DNA from: Rhodohalobacter halophilus
GTDB lineage: Bacteria; Bacteroidota; Rhodothermia; Balneolales; Balneolaceae
DNA length: 64,000 bases
Assembly: GCF_001715195.1 (NCBI RefSeq)
Contig: NZ_MDWE01000003.1
Span: 23,406 to 87,405, forward strand
Reading direction: 5' to 3'
Part shown: piece after piece, positions 28,166 through 36,815 of the stretch
Position numbering within the stretch: the first letter of the stretch is position 1
Layout: each line of letters opens with the position of its first letter
Notes under the pieces: model-generated
Told to the model about the DNA's origin: nothing
Databases searched by the model: none
Seen by the model: only the letters and a program-made list of their open reading frames with translations
Position numbers and translations under genes: made by a program

Positions 28166-28350
28166 GGGGTTTTTGGTTTTGATTGTTTGTTTATGGGGTT
28201 ATCGTTTTTATCCTGCTTTTGTTTCTGCTTATGCGGGTCAAACTCTTTACTCCAATGGTCGGGAGCGTTTACCTTTTCAATGCGTTTACGCTTTCGCTTC
28301 TTTTTTCGTGTGGGTTGGTAAAGTGCTTTCGCTATATCGTGGCCGTTCAT
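28162..28350 (-). CDS. Small lysine-rich protein of the integrative element
   Basis: A 62-residue very basic protein with KKKRKRKRIEK near the middle and a Lys/Gln/Asn-rich tail, probably unstructured and nucleic-acid binding. It overlaps the genes on both sides by 4 nt, which is the main evidence that it is translated. No family is recognised. Confidence 0.55.
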   Translation of the reverse strand: MNGHDIAKALYQPTRKKKRKRKRIEKVNAPDHWSKEFDPHKQKQKQDKNDNPINKQSKPKTP

Positions 28351-29546
28351 GGTTCTGTGATTAGTTCAGGTTCAAAGGTTTCATCTATCTGTTTTAAAAT
28401 CGGGTCGGCATCCATAGCCCGGTAATATTCGGCTTCTGCATATTCAGCCGTTCCCGGTTCCGGCGCTTCGATTTCATCCCATGAAGCCGGATACCCCCGA
28501 TTATCGAATATCTCCCCCGTATATGGGTTGAAGCCGTTAGGCGCTGAATTTTGGCTCTCATATTTGCCGTTTCCGGCGCTATCTCTCCGGGGTGCATAGT
28601 TTACCCTTTCTGAATTTCGGCTAATTGAATCCTGGGTTCGGGGAGTCTTTGTTCCGGTATCAAAACCGCTGTTTATAGTCGCCCGTACTTCATGGGATTT
28701 CAATCCTATGGAGAGTGCCGTTTGTTCGAGTGCCTGTTTTACTTCGTACTCTTTCAACATACCCCCGGCAACCAATCCGGCTAAACTTGCCGTGGCTTTA
28801 AACAGGGTATTATTGCGTTCACCTTTTGGAGCGCTTGCCAGCTCTTCAATTTCATATCTGAATGCAGATTCAGCATACCGGGAATAATCATTCGAGAGCT
28901 GAACCGGTGGCCGGGGTTGAACCGTGTTTACCTTTTCCGGCGGGAGCTTTTTATAAACCGTGAATGAATCTTTGATAATAGCGCCGGGGTCGTAACTATA
29001 AAAGCGTGCATCATTCGGATTTTTTCCTTTGGAGCTATCCAGCGTTATACCAAACGCTTTAAAATCGGCCTGTAACGCTTCAAAATGTTCGGCCTGTCGC
29101 TTGGGTTGGCTAACCTTAACTAAAGCCCATACGCCCCGCCCGCCGGTACTCAATCCACTGAATGCAACGTTCTTTATCTTTGCCACTTCATCCCGGAGAT
29201 GTTCGGCATCGGTTAAATGTGGGTTATCCTTTGCATCTATATCTAAAGCAATCCAGCCGGTGCGGGTTACTACATTCTCCAGCTTCCGGGCATCTTTGCA
29301 AACAGCGCCAACGGTGGCAAGCGGGAGAGATGTTTTTAACTGATCTTTGCCGTTATTCTCCAGCTCTTTTTTTGCTTCATCCAGCGAATACCCCTTATCA
29401 ATCAAATCATTTAAACAGCGCCGGTATTGGAGAACCTGTTCAGCATATCGGGAACCCTCTTTACATACTTTCAGCCATTGCCCCAAAGTGATTGTTTTGG
29501 GTTCAGATTGAAAGTTTTTGAATACGCTTATTTTATCTGTCAGCAT
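28347..29546 (-). CDS. BT4734/VirE N-terminal domain protein (primase-like)
   Basis: A 399-residue protein. Residues 1-200 match the BT4734-like/VirE_N domain found with replication genes in Bacteroidota mobile elements. The core motifs are GWIALDIDAKDNPHL (acidic DxD), FSGLSTGGRGVWALVKV and DSSKGKNPNDARFYSYDPGA. The fold is thought to resemble archaeo-eukaryotic primase domains. The C-terminal half (about 230-330) is a helical region with KGERNNTLFKATASLAG, as in primase C-terminal domains. It lies directly after the DUF3987 gene, as is usual for this pair, suggesting a replication module. Confidence 0.8.
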   Translation of the reverse strand: MLTDKISVFKNFQSEPKTITLGQWLKVCKEGSRYAEQVLQYRRCLNDLIDKGYSLDEAKKELENNGKDQLKTSLPLATVGAVCKDARKLENVVTRTGWIALDIDAKDNPHLTDAEHLRDEVAKIKNVAFSGLSTGGRGVWALVKVSQPKRQAEHFEALQADFKAFGITLDSSKGKNPNDARFYSYDPGAIIKDSFTVYKKLPPEKVNTVQPRPPVQLSNDYSRYAESAFRYEIEELASAPKGERNNTLFKATASLAGLVAGGMLKEYEVKQALEQTALSIGLKSHEVRATINSGFDTGTKTPRTQDSISRNSERVNYAPRRDSAGNGKYESQNSAPNGFNPYTGEIFDNRGYPASWDEIEAPEPGTAEYAEAEYYRAMDADPILKQIDETFEPELITEP

Positions 29547-29560
29547 AAGGGAACCCCCTG

Positions 29561-29632
29561 CTTAATTAGCTTAATTAGCTTAATTAGTTCGATATTTGGG
29601 TACTTACTAAGCATACTAAGCAAACTAAGCGC
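29561..29632. repeat. Two triplets of 9-bp iterons
   Basis: CTTAATTAG is repeated three times head to tail at 29561-29587. ACTAAGC is repeated three times at a 9-bp spacing at 29606-29630, the last copy overlapping the DUF3987 stop codon. Both sit in the 78-bp gap between the two replication-type genes. AT-rich iterons in such a place suggest a replication origin. Confidence 0.6.
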
Positions 29633-31028
29633 CCCCCTTGTATCTGTATTCCCGTATCGGTCGCCCGCCGGTTGGCGTTTCAATCGCTTCGATATAACCG
29701 GCTTCCATCTCATTATCGAGCGCCCTATCCAGTTGCTCTTTATCCATGTGAGAATGATTCATTAAATCGGTTCGGTTCATAGCTCCCCCGTTCTTTTTAA
29801 GAATCTCCCGTACCCTTAACCGGTCGGCATAGTACCGGTTGAATATGTAGTTTTTCTCCAGCATGTAAATGATATGGTTGAACAGCCATTCACAGAGAGA
29901 GATTGAAGCCTGCATATTCCCGGCGCTTATCGGCCGGTCGGGTTGGTCGAGAGATTGAAAGATCAGAGCAAACTTTAGCCCGTAAATATTCAACCGGGAA
30001 ACATACCCGCCAATATCATTTATCTGATTTTCGAGCTGTAAGGCTCTATCATTTAAACGGTGGCTCCATTGTGTGAATATCTGCTCTGCATCCCCGGAGA
30101 GCTGAACCGGCGCTGTATGTAAGCGTGCAACGGCTTCCATCTCCCGGTTTAATTCATTGTAAAGCTCTGCATTAGGCCGGGGTAATTCCGTTACCGCCTT
30201 AAATGGTTTGGTACGCTCTTCAATGGTTACTGGGAGTATCCTTTGCAAAAGCCCGCTCCCCCGTTCGGTTGCTGTCAGGCTTCTTTGAAATGCTGTAATG
30301 GTTGTGGCTCCGGCCAAACACCAAACAGGGTTATTCAGCTCAATATCTCCGGCTGATTTTGTATTACGCCGAACGGAATCTTCTGCATCAAATAACTGGA
30401 GCGCTAAATCCTGGAGAGAGTTCCGGGAGCGTGTTAATTCCTGCCATAACGCTGTAAACTCCCCGGTAACGGAGATAAGGTTTCCGTTATCCCTTAACAT
30501 CTCCCAAAAGGTTAAATCTGAAAAGCCATCAGAACAGTATAGCGTTTTCTTTTTGGGTTCGGGTTGGTCGAATATCTCCCCGTTCTCTTTGGCGTTCTGT
30601 TTATCCTGCCTGTATTGTTCGAGCTTCGATTCATACGATAACTTCCAGTTCTCAATAACCGATTGAAACGGCTTCTTAGCCATGTTCAGGCCGGTGGATT
30701 TTCTTAGAGTAGATGAACCCGCAAAAATCACAGTCCAAACAACCGGGTATATGGTTATTCCGCCCATTTCAATGAAACGCTTTTTACCGATTAACGCCCC
30801 GGCCATTGCTAAAAATGGAGTCAGTAAAAATTCATCCGGTACATCAGAAAGGGGAGAACTGTAATTCAGATAGTTTTTAACCGTTGGCGGGAGCTGTTCA
30901 AATAGTTCATTTGGGAGCGTTAAATCTTCCGGGGTAATCGTAAGCCCCAGCGCTTTGCTCTGTTCAACCGTTGGCCGGTGGTTAAGTTCATTCAAATCTA
31001 TATTTTCGGGAATGTTCAAATCATTCAT
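29625..31028 (-). CDS. DUF3987-domain putative helicase/ATPase
   Basis: A 467-residue DUF3987 protein, a P-loop family found in phages, integrative elements and plasmids and linked to replication. The region LTPFLAMAGALIGKKRFIEM is typical, and the nucleotide loop AGSSTLRKSTGLNMAKKPF follows at about residue 105-125. Its Walker A has serine and threonine where glycines are more usual. SDGFSDLTFWEML and GEFTALWQELTRSRN are later family landmarks. ATG 31028 is taken as start (MNDLNIPENIDLNEL); it overlaps the upstream gene's end by 8 nt. Confidence 0.8.
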   Translation of the reverse strand: MNDLNIPENIDLNELNHRPTVEQSKALGLTITPEDLTLPNELFEQLPPTVKNYLNYSSPLSDVPDEFLLTPFLAMAGALIGKKRFIEMGGITIYPVVWTVIFAGSSTLRKSTGLNMAKKPFQSVIENWKLSYESKLEQYRQDKQNAKENGEIFDQPEPKKKTLYCSDGFSDLTFWEMLRDNGNLISVTGEFTALWQELTRSRNSLQDLALQLFDAEDSVRRNTKSAGDIELNNPVWCLAGATTITAFQRSLTATERGSGLLQRILPVTIEERTKPFKAVTELPRPNAELYNELNREMEAVARLHTAPVQLSGDAEQIFTQWSHRLNDRALQLENQINDIGGYVSRLNIYGLKFALIFQSLDQPDRPISAGNMQASISLCEWLFNHIIYMLEKNYIFNRYYADRLRVREILKKNGGAMNRTDLMNHSHMDKEQLDRALDNEMEAGYIEAIETPTGGRPIREYRYKGGA

Positions 31029-31242
31029 ACTGAACCCCCTCAAATTTTGATTCTAAAGCACTGCAAACTCTTAGATACGTACTGTATCCACTAATGAGAG
31101 TTCGTTCCAGTTCGGCTAATCTCCGGCGCTGTCGGTTGTATTGGAAAGCCCTTTTCACTAAATTGGAATTGCCGGTTCGCCGGTTACCAATTAAACGGGT
31201 CGTACCTTTCGCCGGGTACGGCTCTTTTTTTTGCTCTCTCAT
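31021..31242 (-). CDS. Small basic protein of the integrative element
   Basis: A 73-residue protein, strongly basic in its first half (KEPYPAKGTTRLIGNRRTGN) with a helix rich in arginine (QYNRQRRRLAELERTL). It overlaps the HTH gene by 4 nt and the DUF3987 gene by 8 nt, so it is probably translated in a coupled series. No known family. Confidence 0.55.
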   Translation of the reverse strand: MREQKKEPYPAKGTTRLIGNRRTGNSNLVKRAFQYNRQRRRLAELERTLISGYSTYLRVCSALESKFEGVQYE

Positions 31243-31532
31243 TTTTCGCCCCCGTTGCTGTTTACTTTGCCCCGGTTCAGGTAGGCTTCCACTTCATCAA
31301 TATCGTAACGGATAACCCGGCCATTCTGCCGGTATGGTAGGCGCCCGGAATCCCGGAGATGTTGAACGTGTCGGCGTGAACACTGGAGAATGTCCATCAC
31401 GTCATCAGTGGTTAGCCATTTTTTACGGGTGGCTTTTCGGATGGCGCCGGGGAGTGAGTCGTTTACCGTTTCTTTCACGGCATCCCGGATAATTTCTTTT
31501 AGATCTTCTTTGGTGGGTATGTATGCGTGCAT
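31239..31532 (-). CDS. Helix-turn-helix (excisionase-like) DNA-binding protein
   Basis: A 97-residue protein with a MerR/HTH_17-type winged helix in residues 38-88: KWLTTDDVMDILQCSRRHVQ then LPYRQNGRVIRYDIDEVEAY. This is the usual form of excisionases and element regulators in Bacteroidota. The N-terminal 35 residues form a charged helix. An 8-bp inverted repeat lies 4 bp before its start and may be its operator. Confidence 0.82.
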   Translation of the reverse strand: MHAYIPTKEDLKEIIRDAVKETVNDSLPGAIRKATRKKWLTTDDVMDILQCSRRHVQHLRDSGRLPYRQNGRVIRYDIDEVEAYLNRGKVNSNGGEK

Positions 31533-31535
31533 TTC

Positions 31536-31562
31536 ATCAGTGATTAATTAATGTTCACTGAT
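31536..31562. promoter_or_regulatory. Inverted repeat upstream of the HTH gene (candidate operator)
   Basis: Perfect 8-bp arms ATCAGTGA and TCACTGAT with an 11-bp AT-rich spacer lie just 5' of the HTH gene start (31532, minus strand). Confidence 0.45.
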
Positions 31563-31631
31563 AATTTGCATTCACTTAAAAAAGGAACTCAATACCCCGT
31601 ATAACTGGAATTTAAACCGGAATAACTGGAA

Positions 31632-32822
31632 TTAGTGTTCTGTTTGCGCTTGGTCGGTGGGCTTGTATTCGTTCCAGTAAAATTTTACCCATCCATCTAT
31701 CGTTTTTAAATCGGTTTTACTGAATGAATCGGCTTGCTCCTGTACCTCTTTTGAAATGGTTCTAACCTTTCTATTTATAGAAACAATTTCTTCATCAAAA
31801 ATGAACTTCCGAACTATGCTTAAAGCCTTAGAAATAATTTCAGGTTCATATTTTCCGGCTTTATTCTCTTCTCTATTACAGAATTTTTCGGCTACGCTTT
31901 CAGGTTCAGGGAGTTGCTTAAACCGTTCATCCAATTCAAACTGGATTTTAGATTTAATTCTATCACTTAAAAAAGCATCTTCCAAAATACTTTCTAACGG
32001 GTTGATTTTATGAGCTAATTGTACCGCCATATCTATTATCGGGTCTTTCTTTTTGGAAAGGGTTAAAACCCCGTGAATAGTGGCATCAATCAGATGTTCA
32101 GATAAATATTTATTCTCTTTGAGCTTTTTCAGCATTGAATGGCGTTCAATCAATTCTGTTTTTGCTCCGCTTAATATTAGAGCATCGAACAGGTTTCTGA
32201 TATTTCTTAAAACGTTGCTTCGGTCTATTACTCTCTGCTCAATCTCTTCATCTGAATATTCATCTGCATTTCCTTTCAGAATGGCCTGTTCCGATTCGTA
32301 ATAAAACACTTTCAGAACATTGGCTATTTTCTGATTCCATTCATTTAGCTGTTCAGCTTGTCTATGGAGCTGTTTTAAAAGTGTATCTCTGTAATTAGAA
32401 ATAACGGGTAACTTCTCCGGGGGAATGGTTCCGTTTTCACTAATCCCGAATGTTTCCAGCGCTTGTTTATATTCGTCTCCCTTAAATCCGTATCTGTTAA
32501 TCTGAATATTTATAAATCTAAACCGGGGAGTTAAATATCCCGTTGGTTCAGATTGTGGAATGTCTTTAATTACAGGTTCTATACCGTGTTTCTTTGAGCC
32601 GGGGAATTGAACCTTTTCAGTTTTCCCGGTTGGTCTATGTGAACTTTTATAATGAATCGGCTCCGGTATGTCAAAGTACCCTTTCCAGTTGAACCCTGGT
32701 TTCATTTTACTGTCATTGGATTTATTCCAATGGTAATAAATACCGCCATTCGCAGAAGTATAGGAATACTTACCCCCTAATTGAGCGCCTAAACTTTCAT
32801 TTATTTCTTTCCAATTATCCAT
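31632..32822 (-). CDS. Large hypothetical protein next to the integrase
   Basis: A 396-residue soluble protein I cannot identify. It begins MDNWKEINESLGAQLGGKYS, has a proline-rich segment with basic residues (about 65-110) and is then almost entirely helical and charged (about 130-390), with no catalytic motif visible. It starts one base after the integrase stop, so it is translated with it. Position suggests a recombination or maintenance accessory, but this is only inference. Confidence 0.65.
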   Translation of the reverse strand: MDNWKEINESLGAQLGGKYSYTSANGGIYYHWNKSNDSKMKPGFNWKGYFDIPEPIHYKSSHRPTGKTEKVQFPGSKKHGIEPVIKDIPQSEPTGYLTPRFRFINIQINRYGFKGDEYKQALETFGISENGTIPPEKLPVISNYRDTLLKQLHRQAEQLNEWNQKIANVLKVFYYESEQAILKGNADEYSDEEIEQRVIDRSNVLRNIRNLFDALILSGAKTELIERHSMLKKLKENKYLSEHLIDATIHGVLTLSKKKDPIIDMAVQLAHKINPLESILEDAFLSDRIKSKIQFELDERFKQLPEPESVAEKFCNREENKAGKYEPEIISKALSIVRKFIFDEEIVSINRKVRTISKEVQEQADSFSKTDLKTIDGWVKFYWNEYKPTDQAQTEH

Positions 32823-32823
32823 A

Positions 32824-34047
32824 TCAAAACACCTTTTTCATTGCTTTATCTGCCAGCTCTTCATTTAGGCTTTTCAGATACGATTGAGTGGTTTCTATTT
32901 TGGAGTGCCGGAGCGTCTGCATTAGTTCATATACATCTAAGCCCCGTTCACTAACTGCATATTGAGCGAATGAATGGCGGGAAACGTGAAAGCTAATGTT
33001 TTCATCTATCCCGGCCAGTTTTGCAATCAGCTTTAACCCGGTTTCTTTCCCCTCTTCTTTTTTGCCGTTAACCAATACATTATTGGAACTGATAGCCCGG
33101 CGCAATTCTACCGGGTCGCTGTAATCTTTATGGCTATTCAGAAACGGGAATATGTATTCATCAGAAGCGCCGGAGTACCTGTTCAAAATCTCTTTTTGAT
33201 AGTCGTTTAATTCAGTACTAAATGGCTTTTCATTCTTATTCATCTGATAGGAGAGTTTCCCGTTTTTCACGTTCTGCCATTGAAGCCCGCAAATATCCCC
33301 GAACCGTATTCCCCCGCTGTAAAAACTGAACAGGAAAGCGTTCCGAACGTGCCATTCCCATGAACCGGGTTCAAGTTTAAGCGCTTCAATATCCTGTATC
33401 TGCTCAAAGGTTAGCTTTACTTTTTGTTTGGCTCTGCTCCGGGTCGGTACTTCATATTCCTTAAACGGATCGTTTGCCATTAAGTGAGATTTTAAAGCCC
33501 GGTTAATGATTTTCCGTATCGGCTCAAAGTTTTTGTTTATAGTTGAGTCGCTGTTCCCGTACTCTGTTCGTAAATGGTTTTCAAACTTTTCGAGATACCC
33601 GCCATCAATCTGTTTCAACGGGAGAGAGCGTTCCCCCTCAAACTCTTCAAACTTCTTTAAAACTACTTTCAGCGTTTTGGAAGCATAGTATTTTTTATTC
33701 GCTTCAAGTTCTTTGAGTAGCTGTTCCCCTAACTCAAAAAAATCTGCTTTTTGGGTTGTTTTAATTCTCTCCCGGATTGCCTTAGCCGTTTCATGGCCGT
33801 TTCTACTCAATTCCGTTTGAACCCGCCGGGCTTCATTTACTTTAAGCTCCAGCGTTTCATTCAGGGTTTTATAATTATCGTGGTTCCGCCGTACCTCTTC
33901 CGCTTCCGGGTTCCAGTGTTTCTTTTTAACAGATAGGCCGGTGCTAACATATTTATGTTTCCGGTTGTTAGTGATTCGCAGATAGATAGGGTATTCGCCG
34001 TTCTGCTTTTTTCTGTTCTTTAGAAACAGATGAAATGAAGTCGCCAT
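32824..34047 (-). CDS. int: Tyrosine recombinase / site-specific integrase
   Basis: A 407-residue integrase of the Bacteroidota element type. The N-terminal arm-binding domain (about 1-80) includes NGEYPIYLRITNNRKHKYV. A SAM-like core-binding domain (about 105-200) follows. The catalytic domain has R in GIRFGDICGLQW (about 250), HxxR in ISFHVSRHSFAQY (about 355), the H of LRHSKIETT (about 383) and the nucleophile Y in TQSYLKSL (about 391). All catalytic residues are present. It lies next to the right attachment repeat and should catalyse insertion into, and with the HTH protein excision from, the initiator tRNA gene. Confidence 0.94.
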   Translation of the reverse strand: MATSFHLFLKNRKKQNGEYPIYLRITNNRKHKYVSTGLSVKKKHWNPEAEEVRRNHDNYKTLNETLELKVNEARRVQTELSRNGHETAKAIRERIKTTQKADFFELGEQLLKELEANKKYYASKTLKVVLKKFEEFEGERSLPLKQIDGGYLEKFENHLRTEYGNSDSTINKNFEPIRKIINRALKSHLMANDPFKEYEVPTRSRAKQKVKLTFEQIQDIEALKLEPGSWEWHVRNAFLFSFYSGGIRFGDICGLQWQNVKNGKLSYQMNKNEKPFSTELNDYQKEILNRYSGASDEYIFPFLNSHKDYSDPVELRRAISSNNVLVNGKKEEGKETGLKLIAKLAGIDENISFHVSRHSFAQYAVSERGLDVYELMQTLRHSKIETTQSYLKSLNEELADKAMKKVF

Positions 34048-34113
34048 GTTTTCGCCGTTTGGTTACCAATTTTTGTTTTACCGTGTATTCCAATATAACG
34101 CTATTAATGAAAA

Positions 34114-34133
34114 GGGTAAAACAATGGTGAAAC
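34114..34133 (+). promoter_or_regulatory. Paired 9-bp motif at right end (candidate integrase arm sites)
   Basis: GGGTAAAAC at 34114-34122 and TGGTGAAAC at 34125-34133, again with an 11-bp offset, mirror the left-end pair at 26698-26717. They sit 117 bp inside the right repeat, upstream of the integrase gene. Confidence 0.5.
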
Positions 34134-34249
34134 ATTTTTTGTATTTGATACTTTTTTGGGAGTATTCAGAAACTTTAAATATACTCTATAAACGGCGTTT
34201 TTGTGTTCGGTGCGCTGTTTTCACGGAATTGAAAAGAACTGAAATTTAG

Positions 34250-34266
34250 TCCTGCCCCCGCCACTA
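34250..34266 (+). repeat. attR: direct repeat at the right end of the integrative element
   Basis: TCCTGCCCCCGCCACTA, a 17-bp copy of the tRNA 3' end with one change from the copy at 26624-26640. Either base would pair in the T-stem (T-A or T-G), so both versions could yield a working tRNA. Confidence 0.88.
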
Positions 34267-34270
34267 AGAC

Positions 34271-34307
34271 AAAAGGCTCAATTGCTCACGCAGTTAAGCC
34301 TTTTTTT
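34271..34307 (+). terminator. Original tRNA terminator, displaced by the insertion
   Basis: AAAAGGCT and AGCCTTTT arms with a further imperfect stem inside, followed by seven T, immediately after attR. Before insertion it would have followed the tRNA gene. Confidence 0.78.
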
Positions 34308-34315
34308 ATTCAGTT

Positions 34316-34760
34316 TGATTTCGAGAGTGAGGTACTGCACCTCCGGTGCAGATTGGTGTTCTGGGCTTTGTAGCTGTACAAATCTACTGCTCCCCCGGAG
34401 CACCGATGGTATGAGGTGAATCCAATTTGTCGATACAGAGTTAACATCCTTTTCGTAATAATCAGCCGCAGCCAAACAATGCCCCAGATAGGATATCGCA
34501 ACGTTTTAGAAGTTCTGGGGAGTGTTATAAGGTTCTGATATACAAAGTACAGGGTTGACATCCTATTCGTTGTAATCAAGCACTGCCAACCAATGCCCCG
34601 GACGGGGCAGTACCTACTCACATACCCGCTTCTAAATCTTATCGAGATCCAAATTTGAAGCTCACCCACATACCCCTTACCTTTAGGCGAATTAAAAACG
34701 GAAGGGCAATTTTTATAAAACCGATCATAAAAATCTGTTATGAGTGAGTACACCGATCAA
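34316..34760. repeat. Dispersed-repeat region, no gene
   Basis: About 445 bp of imperfect repeats. A unit of about 55 nt beginning ACAG(A/G)GTT(A/G)ACATCCT and ending in AATGCCCC is present near 34435-34490 and near 34549-34600. Small hairpins include GCACCTCCGGTGC (34336-34348), CTCCCCCGGAG (34390-34400) and GCCCCGGACGGGGC (34594-34607). A minus-strand frame of 147 codons (34310-34753) crosses it but is low in protein-like features and is explained by the repeats. Confidence 0.6.
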
Positions 34761-34782
34761 CAGCCAATCGTAACGGTGTCCC

Positions 34783-36219
34783 ATGCATCCGGTTGATCTT
34801 ACCATATTTATCCTCTACATCGTTGGCCTGCTCGGTTTCGGCTATTTCTTTTTTCAGAGAAATAAAAGCGGAGATGACTACTATGTAGGCGGCCGGAAAA
34901 TGAAAAGCTATCATGTGGGCCTTTCTGTAGTAGCCACGGATGTGGGCGGCGGATTCTCAATTGGGCTCGGCGGACTCGGCTTTGTGATGGGACTTTCCGG
35001 CTCCTGGATGCTCTTTACGGGGCTGATCGGCGCCTGGCTTGCCGCCGTATTTTTAATTCCAAAAATCAAACAGAACAGGGTTTTTGACAACGCATATACA
35101 TTTCCGCAGGTTTTCGAACACTACTACTCGGCAAACGTAGCGTTAGTTGCCGCCATCATCTCAGCAATCGGGTATGCGGGGTTTACCAGTTCCCAGATGC
35201 TGGCCGGTGCAAAACTGGCAAGCGGCACATTTGCCGATCTGGATCAAACCATGGCTCTTTACATTATGGGTACGGTAGCCGTCGTTTATACGGTTTTGGG
35301 CGGACTAAAAGCGGTAATCTACACCGATACCATTCAATGGGCGCTGTTGATGGTCGGACTGATATTTATAGGAATCCCCATCGCCTATGTTGAAATTGGC
35401 GGAATGGAAGCGATCCGGGCAACAGTAGCCCCCGAAATGCTGACACTTACCAACGTATCCTGGCAAGATATTGTCTACTGGGCGGTAACCATCATCCCGA
35501 TCTGGTTTGTGGGGATGACGCTCTATCAACGAATCTATGCTTGCAATGATGAAAAAACTGCAAAAAGGGCCTGGTATCTGGCCGGCCTGTTTGAATGGCC
35601 TATCATGGCATTTCTGGGTGTTCTGCTGGGACTGTTTGCAAAAGTGGGAGCCGACCAGGGGATGTTTGAGTACCTGGGCGCAGCCGATATTTCAGATACG
35701 GATCCGGAAACCGGACTTCCAATGCTTTTGAGGACCGTTCTGCCGGTCGGGCTGTTAGGGATTATGATGGCCGCCTACTTCTCAGCCATTTTATCAACAG
35801 CCGATAGCTGCCTGATGGCCTCATCAGGAAATGTTGTAACCGACATCATTGGCCGGTTTACTCCGTTCGATTCAGATAATCCAAAGTTTGTACGAATATC
35901 ACAGGTGGTAACACTTATTATTGGCGGGCTCGCACTGCTTTTGGCCGGAACAATGACCAACGTACTCGATTTAATGCTTGACTCCTATGCTTTCATGGTA
36001 TCCGGGCTTTTTGTACCGGTAATTGGTGCACTGTTCTGGAAAAGGAGTACTCCTGCCGGCGCAATGACGGCTATGATTGTAGGAGGTTTTACAACAATCG
36101 GTTTACGATATTCCGGTATTGAGCTTCCCTATGAACTCGACCCGAATGTATTTGGAATTACAGCATCGGCAATATCATTTATTGCAGTGAGCCTGGTAAC
36201 AAACGATAACAAAAAGTGA
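34783..36219 (+). CDS. Sodium:solute symporter family protein
   Basis: A 478-residue inner-membrane transporter of the SSS family (SLC5-like) with about 13 hydrophobic helices. The start MHPVDLTIFILYIVGLLGFG, DDYYVGGRKMKSYHVGLS and the core GGGFSIGLGGLGF, TSSQMLAGAKL and ADSCLMASSGNVVTDI are typical. Substrates of the family include amino acids, sugars and vitamins; this one is not determined. Nearby racemase and acetyltransferase genes hint at an amino-acid substrate, but that is only context. Confidence 0.88.
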   Translation: MHPVDLTIFILYIVGLLGFGYFFFQRNKSGDDYYVGGRKMKSYHVGLSVVATDVGGGFSIGLGGLGFVMGLSGSWMLFTGLIGAWLAAVFLIPKIKQNRVFDNAYTFPQVFEHYYSANVALVAAIISAIGYAGFTSSQMLAGAKLASGTFADLDQTMALYIMGTVAVVYTVLGGLKAVIYTDTIQWALLMVGLIFIGIPIAYVEIGGMEAIRATVAPEMLTLTNVSWQDIVYWAVTIIPIWFVGMTLYQRIYACNDEKTAKRAWYLAGLFEWPIMAFLGVLLGLFAKVGADQGMFEYLGAADISDTDPETGLPMLLRTVLPVGLLGIMMAAYFSAILSTADSCLMASSGNVVTDIIGRFTPFDSDNPKFVRISQVVTLIIGGLALLLAGTMTNVLDLMLDSYAFMVSGLFVPVIGALFWKRSTPAGAMTAMIVGGFTTIGLRYSGIELPYELDPNVFGITASAISFIAVSLVTNDNKK

Positions 36220-36300
36220 AATCTTCAATTTTGAACATTGAATTGGATAAATTCTAATTCAACGTTGAAAATTCACCATTCAAAATTTTACAAATATAAA

Positions 36301-36747
36301 ATGAACATCGAATATACCATCATAAAGAACGACAGAGACAGTGATCCAAAATTTTCAAGGGATCAGATTGCAGACTTTCTCTACGACCATCTTGATCAGT
36401 ACGGAGATGAAAGAGAGGCTATTCTGAAATGTATATCCTACGCGTATGGTGATAATGTAGGGCAGGGTGGTTTTATCCTAGTGGCACATGATGAGAGTGA
36501 AATTCTGGGTGTAGTCATTATCAACAACACGAACATGGGCGGTTACATACCGGAGCATATTTTGGTGTATATTGCGGTTCACGAAAAAACCCGGGGGCAA
36601 GGTGTAGGCAAAGCGCTGATGCAGCGAATTATTGATGAAACGGAAGGAGATATCGCCCTGCACGTGGAGCCCGAAAATCCCGCAAAGTTCCTCTATGAGA
36701 AATTTGGATTTACCAATAAATATCTTGAGATGAGGCTCAAAAAATAG
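36301..36747 (+). CDS. GNAT-family N-acetyltransferase
   Basis: A 148-residue acetyl-CoA-dependent acyltransferase. Motif A is HEKTRGQGVGKALMQRIIDE (about residues 95-114) with the RGxGxG CoA loop. Motif B follows in ALHVEPENPAKFLYEKFGFT. ATG 36301 (MNIEYTIIKND) follows an AT-rich leader; the upstream open frame is not protein-like. The substrate is unknown. It lies between the symporter and the racemase gene, all on the plus strand. Confidence 0.87.
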   Translation: MNIEYTIIKNDRDSDPKFSRDQIADFLYDHLDQYGDEREAILKCISYAYGDNVGQGGFILVAHDESEILGVVIINNTNMGGYIPEHILVYIAVHEKTRGQGVGKALMQRIIDETEGDIALHVEPENPAKFLYEKFGFTNKYLEMRLKK

Positions 36748-36815
36748 CAATTCAAAGTCATTTTCAGCGGTTTGCCTGAAACATTGATAACTTGAGACAT
36801 TGTGGTCTGAATTTT

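Noticed and set aside
34310..34753. 147-codon minus-strand frame after attR
   Set aside because: It crosses imperfect repeats and hairpins, and the repeated peptide (TKRMLTLY-like) is explained by the DNA repeat, not by protein conservation.
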